From: Alitta virens
Taxonomy: Eukaryota > Annelida > Polychaeta > Phyllodocida > Nereididae
NCBI GenBank assembly: GCA_932294295.1
Contig: OW028575.1
Location: 36,520,253 to 36,584,252 of the forward strand
Reading direction: 5' to 3'
DNA: 64,000 nucleotides
Shown here: piece after piece, positions 9,827 to 19,515 of the stretch
How the letters are laid out: every line of letters starts with the position of its first letter
How positions within the stretch are numbered: position 1 is the stretch's first letter
Program-made: the position numbers and the translations under genes
The notes under the pieces: model-generated
What the model was told of the DNA's origin: nothing
What the model saw: the letters and a program-made list of their open reading frames with translations, nothing else
Databases searched by the model: none

Positions 9827-11116
9827 TTACTTTTTGCATTGTCCACAGAACCATTTTCCTCTTGGTTTTCTTTTAATATTTACACATGCATAGTGATACC
9901 AGCCAATGTCACAAGTCTTGTTATAACATTGTATCATTTTCCCATGTTCTTGTTCTTGACAATGGCACCCCAATGGTAATTCCTCATCTTCATTACTGTT
10001 ATTTTCTGGACGACTTTTGATGGCATGTGTCAGAATTTCAGGGATGACATGTTTCTTAATAAACGCATTACATTTCTCACTAAGTTCAGTACAAAACATG
10101 TCATCCCTCAATACACGCACGATCATCAGCGATGGCCCTGTGGCAGGTGTAGGGAATACGCAAAAGTCGCAATACAGTACAAACACAAGCATCTGCATCT
10201 GTATTTGTCAATAGTACTTGTGTGATTTTTTTAGATGCATAGTTGAATCTAAGCAGAAGTTCTTGTCTGTGTGACACGCCTCCTCAACTGTCAACTCCCT
10301 ATGTTTGTACGGGCACTTGATTTCCACCACACCTTCTCCACAACAGTCACAACCCACAACACCATCGGCAGTAGCTCCTAAGAAGTAATGCTCTGAACTT
10401 ATTCTGAATCCTGACAGATGGCACTGAAAATTCTGATGGGTCCTTGAGCAAACTTCGTCATACATGCTGCGGGCATTTGCCTCATGATCCAAACCCCACC
10501 TAATGGCAGGTTGGCTTGACAAATTGTAATCCTGGTAGCCCATGATGCGTTCAACAAGTTTCTCAGGTGGTGTACTTGGTCTTCGCACGAAAATATCATA
10601 GGCCATGGATCCTGTGATCCTACCGTTCCTGTGGTCGTGCCACAGTGGGCTTAATGATTGGTCAATTGTGTGGTTGTACAAGTTGTTGATTTGACTGTCA
10701 GTGCAGGTGTAATTATCATAAAATGCAGCAGCTTTATTACACAGTTCATTTTCAGTGACATCAGCTTCTTCATTAAAGTTGCTAAGTGTTTGTGGGAAAT
10801 CATTTTCCTTTACAGGTTTTCAGACAATTTCCTGTGGCTGATCAGGATCCAACGAAGGGATCAAAGAGAAAAATGCTGCTGTAGGACACAAAGCATACAA
10901 TGATTCACGTGTGTTGGTATCTGGCAGAGGGTCCTTGTGCTTTCTGTTGCATAACTGATCCTGCAGGTTGCTGATTGTGGAAGGTTCCACTTCTTTTTTG
11001 AAAACTTGGTTCCACTTGCAAGCTTCACTTGTTACAGAAGTTTTTGTAAGACCGTATTGCACACCAAGCTCGACCTTAACAGCAATGCTGCAATGTGGCT
11101 GCAAGCCTCTCCATTG
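9827..11116 (-). pseudogene. YqaJ exon 2, 3-prime part: end of SWIM finger, YqaJ core, PHD finger
   Basis: After the SWIM C-x-H (CSH near 11100) a frameshift of one base is needed before GVQYGLTKTSVTSEACKWN, a segment typical of these proteins. The YqaJ core follows with GRITGS, the motif WGLDHEANA, FLGATADGVV (catalytic aspartate region) and VEIKCPYKHRE (E-x-K). The helix with HKYY then meets a TGA where the family has a residue before QIQ. Downstream, in the same frame, residues near 9966-9827 form a PHD finger (C4-H-C3: CHC, CYNKTC, WYHYAC, WFCGQC) ending at TAA/9827. Two TGA stops make it inactive as it stands. The PHD finger would read histone tails in a living copy. Confidence 0.8.
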
Positions 11117-11120
11117 CCAG
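11117..11120. other. Target-site duplication CCAG (left copy)
   Basis: CCAG precedes TGTAGTGG at 11121 and recurs at 13700-13703 after ..TATCTACA. Joining the flanks across one CCAG restores the spacing of the SWIM finger cysteines and histidine. Confidence 0.85.
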
Positions 11121-11299
11121 TGTAGTGGTTCTGGCTCTGCTATAGGCCTGGTGACCACAGTAAGTAGTTCTTAGACTAATAAAGACAGAAAAGAGAGAAG
11201 AAAGCAGAGAAAGAGAGACAAAGAAAGATAAAAGAAAAATAAGTAGAAAATAAGTGCTAATTGATAGAGAGAGAAGAGAAAAAAAAAAGAAGCACTAGG

Positions 11300-11644
11300 C
11301 TAGTTGTAGCCTACATTGTGTCCATACCTATTTGGAGGCCCCCTACTGCGTTTAGGCACCGGGGGCTGTGCAGGGGGGTCTGCATTCCACTCATCCTGAA
11401 AGAGGTCATTGAGATTTGGCTCCTCAGGGGGTTGGTCACTGGATCCCGTGGGGGTGTCCTGTGGCCCGGGGTCAGGCAATAGACCATCCAAATCAAGGTG
11501 ATTGGGCAGATCAGGGAGGTGGAGGAGGTCACCGGGAAGCACCTCAGCCAGATATGGCTTTAAATGATTGACATTGACAATCTTTCTCTTCCCTGATCCA
11601 TGGGCTTCAATCTCGTAGGAGACTTCATTAACCTGTCTTAACAC
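11300..11644 (-). pseudogene. C-terminal pol tail of the second Ty3/Gypsy element
   Basis: Reads VNVNHLKPYL and then an acidic, proline-rich tail ending in RSRGPPNRYG. This matches the GPY/F-type chromatin-contact module after Gypsy integrases. It is out of frame with the integrase upstream: a frameshift or short deletion lies around 11645-11670, and a TAA stands just before the GLKFLGPY segment. Confidence 0.75.
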
Positions 11645-11663
11645 CTTGTAAGGCCCCAGAAAT

Positions 11664-12536
11664 TTAAGGCCTTATTTCCTGTTGGCTATTTGGTGGGTAA
11701 AATAAAAGTACCCAGTCCCCAATTTTGTAGACAGGATCGCCTGACAGCTTGTTGTTATGTCTGGCTTGTCTTTCTGCAGCCCTAGCTAGTTCTTGCCTAG
11801 CCAAATCATGTGAGGTTGCCAATGCATCTCTCAGCCATTCCACATACTCCACTGGGCAGGACCTCTCATCCGGGACCTCACAGCCAAACACAAGGTCAAC
11901 AGGAAGGTCGGACTCTCGACCTAACATCATCCGGTTGGGTGTTATACCTGTTGATTCATGGGGGGTGGCTCTATAGGCACACATTACATATGGGAGGAGA
12001 TCATCCCAATTAGACTTGTCCTCATCAACTACTTTAGCCAGCATGTCTTGTAAAGACCTATTGAATCTCTCTACCATACCATCCGACTGGGGGTGATAGG
12101 GAGTTGTTCTGGTCTTGCTGATGCCTAGCAGTTTGCAGAGGTCTTTAAAAAGTTCTGCTTCAAAACAAGGACCTTGGTCTGAGTGCAATTGCAGAGGACA
12201 GCCAAATCGCACAATGAAATTAGTGACAAGTGCATCAGCAACAGTCATAGACTTCTGGTCTGGTAAAGCATAAGCCTGAGTCCATTTTGTAAAGTAGTCT
12301 ACAATGACCATGATGTACTTCTTGCCAGCTTCAGTTTCAGGGAGAGGGCCTAATATGTCGATGGCGACACGCTCTAGGGGATTCCCCACTGGCCTCTGCT
12401 GCAGAGGCGCCCTCTTCTGGGTGCTGACCTTGCGTTTTTGGCAAGTCATGGTCTGTTGGTCTCTCTGGTAGCAGAGGTCTATTCTGCCACCTGTCAAATA
12501 GATCTGATGTAGATCCAGGGTGCCAGTAACTAGCAA
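11664..12536 (-). pseudogene. Integrase of the second Ty3/Gypsy element
   Basis: From about 12450 the frame is a Gypsy integrase: PLERVAIDILGPLP (first catalytic aspartate), LHSDQGPCFEAELF (second aspartate) and PYHPQSDGMVERFNR (glutamate). A SAYRATPHESTG-like region and the basic helix DLARQELARAAERQARHN follow. The zinc-binding HHCC domain is missing apart from a degraded cysteine region, because gag sequence is joined directly to it near 12510-12530. The start codon is arbitrary. In a complete element the product would insert cDNA into chromosomes. Confidence 0.88.
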
Positions 12537-12876
12537 CAGAGACCTGTCTGCCTGAGTCCTGTCTGACTGAGAAAGGAGCCCAGGATGCTGGTACAGAACT
12601 ATTTATGCTGGGCTGGTGTCTAGCTGGAGTTGATGAACTAGGTCCCATCTGCCTGTGTCTTTCATCTTGATCCAGTTCCCTGATCCCTTCATAGGAAGAT
12701 CTTGATCCATGGCTCATTGGAAGAGGTCTTGCAGGCGTCCTCTGGAAATCTTCAGGCCTTCTCAGAGAGTCTCTTGAGTTTCTAGGCACATTTGAGGCTT
12801 CTGTAGGACGGCCTACAATCCTTGATCTCAAGGTCATATAGGGGGTGCTCCCCGAACTTTGTGCAGAATAAGCCAT
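12520..12876 (-). pseudogene. gag N-terminal fragment of the second Ty3/Gypsy element
   Basis: Starts MAYSAQSSGSTPYM at 12876 and continues as a polar, arginine/serine/proline-rich sequence to about 12520. It then shifts into a frame read against integrase sequence. I assign gag by position, since it is the first frame after the primer-binding site and leader; no gag motif is visible. Confidence 0.5.
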
Positions 12877-12879
12877 GTG

Positions 12880-13172
12880 GTGTCACTGACTATTTGTGCT
12901 GACTTAGCACTTGTTTGTACTGAAAAGTACAGTTCTGCTTTTCTTGTACTGACTAAGTACAAATTTGCACTGCAAAAATGCAAATATATATCAGAAGGTG
13001 GCTTCTGAAAATCAAGGCTGTACTGACAAAGTACAAACACTTCCTACTGGTTTTTCTGCACTGAAAAGCACAGAATTGTACTGACAAAGTACAATTGTTA
13101 GAAGGTAGCTTCTTTCAACCAGCAATTTTCTATCATAATCAGAGCCTAGGGTCCCACATCGGGCGCCAAATC
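12880..13172 (-). other. Leader and primer-binding site of the second Ty3/Gypsy element
   Basis: Between the right LTR and gag. The primer-binding site adjoins the LTR (about 13170-13153). The leader holds four near-copies of TACTGACWAAGTACAA (around 12890-13095), each nearly self-complementary. They could form hairpins in genomic RNA, but function is unknown. Confidence 0.6.
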
Positions 13173-13699
13173 TGTAGTGGTTCTGGCTCTGCTATAGGCC
13201 TGGTGACCACAGTAAGTAGTTCTTAGACTCTAGCTCTGATATGATAGAGAAGCAACTCAGTCATTGAGTTTATACATTTATTAACATACATCAAATATAA
13301 CAGTACAGTGGTGCCCACTACAGCATGACCTATGCTTGGGCAGTCAGGTGTCTGACTTCAACAGTGCTTAGTTCTACTACAGCATGTCATATGCTGGACA
13401 GTCAGGTGGCTGACTATAAGTTCTAGTGAATACTAGATGGATCTGCTCAGACAGAGTATTATACAGGAATCTGTATGACTCAAGTAAGTCTGGGGCCAAA
13501 CAGAGGATCTTACACAGGTTGCTGTGTCACTCTAGTCAGGTCTGGCCCAGAACCCCAGTGGGCTGGGGTATTTATGCTACCCTGGTCACATGACCACTGG
13601 TCACCTGACCAGGCTGACCAATGAGAAGCCAGCAGGTGCTGCCCCTGGTGGCAGGGAGCTCATTTGGCTGGAGGCACTCTCAGAGGCAAGATATCTACA
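13173..13699 (-). repeat. Complete LTR of the second Ty3/Gypsy element
   Basis: 527 bp, TGTAG..CTACA. The first 57 bp match 11121-11177 exactly as far as I can see. It contains repeated CTACAGCATG..CAGTCAGGTG modules near 13318-13410. Confidence 0.9.
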
Positions 13700-13879
13700 C
13701 CAGCAGCACATAAACAATGTGCACAATAAATGTTGGCTGTGTCCTTGTGCAGACATACCCAAGGTTCGTGATTCCGATCTGCCCTCATGGATAGTCGAAC
13801 TTCAGCTTTCATGAAGCAGTATGGGCTGTCTGACACACTGAAGATTTTAACTGTCTGGACATGACCACTTTCCACATAC
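13700..13879 (-). pseudogene. YqaJ exon 2, 5-prime part (start of SWIM finger)
   Basis: Opens after the acceptor TTTTTTTCAG (AG at 13881-13880) with YVESGHVQTVKI and ends IYCAHCLCAAG, the C-x-C of a SWIM finger. The C-x-H half is at about 11100, beyond the Ty3/Gypsy insertion. Confidence 0.85.
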
Positions 13880-14814
13880 CTGAAAAAAAACAAATAAAGA
13901 AATAAGTAAATGTATGAAGAAAATTAGGATTAAAAAGTAAGGCATGGTTCAAAGAGAGTGGATTGTGGATCCTGTCATGAAAGATCAGTCTCGACAACAT
14001 TTCATTCAACAGTTGATCCTTGTTATTGTTATCTCCCCACCCCCCCCCCCCCTGCCCCACCTAGACAGATGATTCCTGTCCTGTGATGATAATTGGCAGA
14101 ATTATAGGTCTGAATGATTAAGAATTTATCTATGATACATCTGAGCATGAAATTGTTTGAATTCAACAATATCCTTTATGGATTGCATTGTCTTTGAAAT
14201 ATATCACCAGCAATATGACCCTTATCTCAACAGGACACAACACAGGGAGTCCTCATATCTCTCCCTGACACCTTGACACCCCTTTCTACAATATGCATAA
14301 ATTACAGAACTTGCATGCACAGCCATATTACATAACATGCATAACATCACAAGTGAATGCATATTTGTAATATTAGCTATATATAGTTTGCATAATTTCA
14401 GAAATATGGAAAGCAATTAATGTTGAAATGCATGAATGTATTAATTAATTCAGATAAATTAGAAGTTTGAAATGGTACACTGTAGCCAAAATCCACAAAT
14501 TCTTTTTTTAATACACAAAAAATGGTCCCCATTCATCATATGTTCATCTTTCTGTATTAAGACACATGTCATAAATAACTTAGTTTAAAATTTAAAAAAA
14601 AGGTTATATACATGTATGCCACAGTGACTAACACTAACAATTCTGTTTAGTTAGTGTAATAAGACTAGTATAATAAGGCACTTAATAACAATGCACTTTA
14701 TGAATTGAAATAATTATTCTTTTTACTATTTGAATGTATAGGCAGTCATTATTATGACCACATATGTATACATACTGGATGACATTTATCATATTAAAGA
14801 AATTAATTACTTAC
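13880..14814 (-). other. Intron of the YqaJ gene
   Basis: GTAAGT donor at 14814, acceptor at 13880. AT-rich, with a C-rich run at 14038-14057. No gene or element recognised inside. Confidence 0.7.
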
Positions 14815-14988
14815 TTATAAGCTTGTAGACTCTTGTAGGCTCCCATAGTTTGTGAACTGAACCTTGATGGGGTTTGTATTAAATACATAAATATTTGTCC
14901 ATAATCAAGATCTGGCCACATGTTTGGATCATTGCTCCATCTGTCATCTGTTATTCCGTAGGGAACTGGCATGGATTAAGTCCCGTTA
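14815..14988 (-). pseudogene. YqaJ exon 1, 3-prime part
   Basis: After the target duplication and a TAA (14978-14976) the frame reads PVPYGITDDRWSNDP, MWPDLDYGQIFMYLI and ends MGAYKSLQAY. This N-terminal block (trp-aspartate-rich, then AYKSLEAY-like) is characteristic of YqaJ transposon proteins. The donor is GTAAGT at 14814. Confidence 0.8.
14981..14988. other. Target-site duplication TCCCGTTA (left copy)
   Basis: Eight bases immediately before the terminal GTAGTTACCGGGC of the large element, repeated exactly at 29834-29841 after GCCCGGTAACTAC. Removing one copy and the element makes the YqaJ exon continuous. Confidence 0.93.
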
Positions 14989-15325
14989 GTAGTTACCGGG
15001 CAATTATAAAACGTACCCCAGGGCTACGTGATGTAGCTTGTGCTAGGGTCAGTTAAGGTGACTGCCAGGAGGCGTCGATGGGCTATGTGCAGGGGCACGT
15101 ACCTCGAAGGGACCCTCTTGGAATGGTTAATAAGGCTGTATTGAACCCGGGGCTATAGTTGAATGGTGCTTCTGGTGATCGACGACAGGCGGCGCTAGTG
15201 GTATAGGATAGTGGCCACTAGGTGGTGATGTTGTATAGAGCCGAAGGCTATAGTTTATTGACTGTTAATGCTTATGCTATGCGTGAGATGTATGACAATA
15301 TGTTGAACTATTGTTTAGACTGACT

Positions 15326-15522
15326 TATAAAAAGGTTGAACTAGAAGTATTCAACCACAGTGACAATAAATTACTTATATGTAGATAGATATGTACCCTA
15401 ACAGATTAAATACATTACAACATACTCATGGATGATACACCAACCAAAAAGGCTAAGACTGAAGGACTTAGTACTGATGCAAAGCCATACATTATTCACC
15501 CAGTGAGAGAAAGAGTATCCAG
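15326..15522 (+). promoter_or_regulatory. Left-arm TATA box plus first-exon module
   Basis: TATAAAAAGG at 15326 is followed 102 bp later by ATG (15428) opening a 31-codon frame (MDDTPTKKAKTEG, then PYIIHPVRER) that meets a donor-like GTGTGT at 15523. The mirror copy in the right arm (ATG 29394, donor 29299) has the same frame with few changes. The KKAK cluster could be a nuclear signal. No continuing exon could be identified, so it may be a captured gene start or an element-encoded transcript start. Confidence 0.45.
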
Positions 15523-15812
15523 GTGTGTGTTTATCTTTACAGAATAAATGCAGTTCTCCAATCGAACAAATCTTTAAATGTCGATGGTTGCATGACCGAT
15601 GAGCCCGTTGAACGTCACGGGCTATAGTTTGATTACTATAGAGGAGGTGAGATGTGTAACAAAGCTTGAAGTTATTGTTTGATTAATGATCTATCTGGCA
15701 CTTATTGGACTAATTTTAAGCTTCCTAAAGCTGACGACAGGCGGTGCTAGTGGTCTGATGTTATATAGTACGTGATAGGTATAACAATGTGTAGAACTAT
15801 TGTTTTGGTTTG

Positions 15813-15990
15813 TATATAAAAGGTTGAAGAATGAACTATCTTACACCCATGATAAAGAATAATACTGCAGGAGTGATATATAGATGGATATGTCTCCTAA
15901 CAGATTATAAACATTACAACATACTAATGGCTGATATACCAGCAAAAAGGAGTAGGTGGCTTGTGAACCTCTGTGTAGTATGTCAAAGTT
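15813..15990 (+). promoter_or_regulatory. Second, diverged promoter/exon module in the left arm
   Basis: TATATAAAAGGTTGAA near 15813 and ATG at 15927 (MADIPAKRSR..) repeat the layout of 15326-15522, including the upstream AGGCGGTGCTAGTGG and the downstream CATTACAACATACT. It is an older tandem duplicate. The right arm seems to lack this second copy. Confidence 0.4.
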
Positions 15991-18049
15991 TCTGAGCCAT
16001 CATATGCATATATAAGCAGCAAAAAACTATTCCAAAATACATTTTTAAAAACTGGAGATACCTATAGAACAACTATGCACAACTTTGCACAAATCCTTCC
16101 TGTTTTAAAACATAGTAGTAGTAATAAAAAGGTTAATTCAGATGTAGTGTAACACAGAAATTATTCACCCATTAAAAGTGTCCAGAAAGTTTGGCATTGA
16201 AGAAGTAATTTATAAAGCTGTTCTATGATAACTGTTTTGAGTGGTAAAGACAGTGTCCGAAACATTGTACCCTATGTGATGCCTGTGTTTGTTACATTTG
16301 TTGCAATATACAACAAATACAAAGTTATTCAGAAAATTTATAATCCAAGTTGGAAAATGAATATTACATATAAAGAGCTACAAACTTACCCAAGCTTCCT
16401 AGCCATAGTGACTCTCAAGTTAATTTCCCATTTATATATGTTGGGGAAAGCATCCCCTATGCACAAGCAGCAATGGGGGTTAGATACCTGCCTGATCAGA
16501 GGGCCAGCAATGGGGGCTATAATTCAGTACCATCATAATCAGACTCTTCAAAACAATCTGATAATTGGATCGACAGAAGGACCACACATTGCTTTCAAAT
16601 TTGTAACTCGGATATCCATGTAGTTGAATGACAATCAAGGCTTTTGTGGCATTTCAGTGTCTGAAACATTGTACCCTATGTGATGCCTGTGTTTGTTACA
16701 CTTGTTGCAATATAGTTAAAAAGAAGCGTACCTCCCACACATCTAAGTCATTTCTCCATGAAAGTTCATCATGTCTATTGTCACAAGTTGGTTTGTATTG
16801 ACCATCTGAATTACTCAGAGGACGTCTTGTGAACCTTTGTCTAGAATGACAAAGTTTATAAGCAGCCAATGGTGATTTTTGCCATCTTGTCATCATCATG
16901 GCTGATTATTATATTCAGAGAAGCAACAGGAATTACAATGGAGAATTTAGGCTACAGCAAACTTGAAATTAGTTTTCTATATAAGAGATTTTATCTATAT
17001 TAATGAGCATTTTGGCGACTTCACTGCTGCTTGTACAATCAGTTTCTACATACTTAAGCTTATTTGACGATCTACAATATTATTGTGAAACAGAACGAGA
17101 TCCTTTTTAGTAGATACAGTATGACTCATATGGAGTTGTCCATGTATCGCCGACTTTCGGCGAGACACGGAATGTCACGGATTATAACGGGGCGTTGCGC
17201 TTACCCCCCATGGGATGCCTAATGGCTTCACGGGGCCTTTCGCGGACTTTTGCGGACCTGCGGGGACTGTCGGGGATTTACCCCAAAATTTCTTGTATCC
17301 CTTTTAACCCCACCAAAACCTTGGGCCCTTTAAGAGCAGGTGTTAGATATCATGGGGGTTTATAGCTATCATCAGAGTTTAATTGGCAGAGGGGGTTGAA
17401 ACTGATACCCCTGCAACCCTGTCATCACAGCCCTTGATTGTTCATGGTAAGATCAAGGGGGGCGGTTTCTACTAGTCTTGAGTTTAAGCAATTAATTTTC
17501 TTCATTTTCTATCGATTGCACTGACACTATTTGTATTGGGTAGCTCTCATCTTCTGGATTAAGACCATGTAAATTTCATTGCAATGTGATTAGTAGACCC
17601 TGAGATATCTATTCTCAATGAATTTAAATATTTTTAACTGCATCTTTACACATACCAGTTCATTAAATCATAGACGTAAAAGCCTTTACATCCATGATTA
17701 AATCCTAAATAACCAAGATTATATAAAGTGATAAGTGCAGCATTATTATTTAGAAATAAATATTTAAAACTATTATGCTATGTTTGCGCAATTGAATAAA
17801 GTTATGTTATCTTTAACAATTAAAATCTAATTACAATCTCACAAATAAAACCACCATCAAGACTACTTCTCTATTAACACATGTCACAACAGATCACAAC
17901 TATATTACGTAAGTCAACAGTTCTATGAAGCCTACTGACAGATGGATACAAATAATATCCCCTCACAATTAAAGACCACACAATTTTGGACCTGTCTGCA
18001 TTCGGTTCTTTTTGAAGGCTACTTTGACTTTTTTTATTGCCAGACCGAT

Positions 18050-18160
18050 ATATTGATAGATATATAGATATATAGATAGATAGATATATAGATAGATAGA
18101 TAGATATACAGACAGACAGACATACAGACAGATAGACAGATAGACAAATAGATAGATAGG
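18050..18160. repeat. (GATA)/(GACA) microsatellite
   Basis: Mixed GATA, GATATA and CAGACA units, imperfect. Inside the TA transposon. Confidence 0.95.
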
Positions 18161-18257
18161 AAAAAGTTAATCATATCACAAGACTCGTGACAAATGGTTG
18201 CTATGGCAATGGCAAAGACAGAGATCTTAACTGGCCTCGTGGCTCAACTGACTATAT

Positions 18258-18575
18258 ACTAAGATAAGATAAAAAAAAAACTTTATTTATAGTCGGAGTT
18301 GCAAGACAAAACAAAACATAAGCTATAAAGCTTAGCCGACTGGTAAAAATAACAATAACAATGAAAGAAGATATATATACAGATGATAAGGATGAGATTA
18401 TGACTTAACTACTCAATGGTCATAAATTATTTTGCTGTCAGATATAAGGAATTACAACGTCTTAATAAATCTTTGAACTTAGCTAAATCATCTACTTGTT
18501 TTATTTCAACAGGTAAGGAATTCCAAATCAAAGCACCTTGATATATAATAGATCTGAAACCATATTGCATATAGA
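18258..18575 (-). pseudogene. 3-prime end of a LINE retrotransposon
   Basis: On the minus strand a frame ends IWNSLPVEIKQVDDLAKFKD, then LLRRCNSLYLTAK and a TAA near 18429. The WNSLP..I..FK pattern is the usual C-terminus of CR1/jockey-type LINE reverse transcriptase proteins. An untranslated region of about 170 bp and an A/T-rich tail with GATAA-type repeats at 18258-18275 follow. It is strongly 5-prime truncated. Confidence 0.7.
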
Positions 18576-18672
18576 CACTGCCTGAAATTGATTGATTGAT
18601 TGAATGAATGAATTATATGACTGTTTGTCATGAACAGCATGTGACAAAAAATTGACACCTGTTTCCAGCATA

Positions 18673-18705
<33 letters not shown>

Positions 18706-18710
18706 CCCAA
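18574..18710. repeat. (ATTG)n and (AATC)n microsatellites
   Basis: ATTGATTGATTGATTG at about 18586 and the complementary AATCAATCAATC at 18674-18705, a mirror pair about 90 bp apart. Confidence 0.9.
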
Positions 18711-18959
18711 CTCAAGTGAACTATTGTTGAACAAGCAGCCTTGTTGTGACCTATGACACACAATAGTATTTCAACAAAAAAACATTGTCTCCACTTACTT
18801 GGGTGTCTTCACTTGAGATTTAGTGACACAATATGGCTAATCCACATGGCTTCCATCTAATGGTAAATCCATGTGTACTAGTTATATCATGGAGCCACCA
18901 GAACTGGCTCCATGGTTATATTTACAAGGAAACATGAGGTCAGTCCTGACCAAACAACT

Positions 18960-19024
18960 GGCAAACTCTTTCTAGGTCATTTTACCAGTCTGCTGAGTGC
19001 AAAATGACCTAGAAAGAGTTTGCC
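18960..19024. repeat. Perfect 24-bp hairpin
   Basis: GGCAAACTCTTTCTAGGTCA plus TTTT (18960-18983) is exactly complementary to 19001-19024, with a 17-nt loop. No run of T suggesting a polymerase III stop follows. Possibly the tip of a small foldback element. Confidence 0.85.
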
Positions 19025-19056
19025 CTAATCAGGCCACCCCTTTCAGTCATAATATT

Positions 19057-19515
19057 GCTGCACCACAGCCCTTTTAATAATGGAATTTCTAACACAGCAG
19101 TCAGTCAGTCAGGCAGTCAGTCAGCAGTCAGTCAGTCAGTCAGTCAGTCAGTCAGTCAGTCATTAACTGCACCAAAGTCCTTATTTAACGTTTAATAATC
19201 TGTGCTGGCTATATTAATACAGCAGTCAGTTAGTCAGTCAGTCAGTCAGTCACTGCACCAAAGCCCTTATGTAATAATCTGTGTTAGCATGATTAATACT
19301 CAGTCATTAACTGTATCAAAGCCACTATGTAATAATCTGTTTTAGCATGATTAATACAGCAGTCAGTCAGTCAGACAGTCATTCATTAACTGCGCGGAAG
19401 CCCTTATTTAATAATCTGTGCTAGCATTACTAATATAGCAGTCAGTCAGTCAGCAATAATATTGACTGCACCATAGCCCTTGTTTAATAATCTGTGCTGA
19501 CATTATTAAACAACA
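19057..19515. repeat. Tandem array of about six units with internal (CAGT)n
   Basis: Units of about 60-110 bp start CTGCACCAAAGCCCTTAT, contain TAATAATCTGTG and end in a variable CAGT run. The (CAGT)n tract at 19098-19160 is the longest. Length variation between units is mostly in the CAGT run. Confidence 0.88.

Larger units (their letters stand above)
11121..13699 (-). mobile_element. Second Ty3/Gypsy element, deletion derivative, in the SWIM finger exon
   Basis: 2579 bp with TGTAG..CTACA ends and a 4-bp duplication. The right LTR (13173-13699) is complete; the left LTR keeps only its first 57 bp (11121-11177). Read on the minus strand, TGGCGCCCGATGTGGGAC just inside the right LTR is a primer-binding site resembling the lysine tRNA type. 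Then come a leader, a gag N-terminus, an integrase and a pol tail. Nearly all of gag, protease, reverse transcriptase and RNase H have been deleted. Confidence 0.9.

Noticed and set aside
10208..10210. Selenocysteine or read-through at TGA in the YqaJ gene
   Set aside because: The gene also has a TAA, a frameshift and two large insertions, so decay explains the TGA codons.
16225..16623. 132-codon plus-strand frame in the left arm
   Set aside because: The corresponding right-arm sequence does not keep the frame, and no motif is visible.
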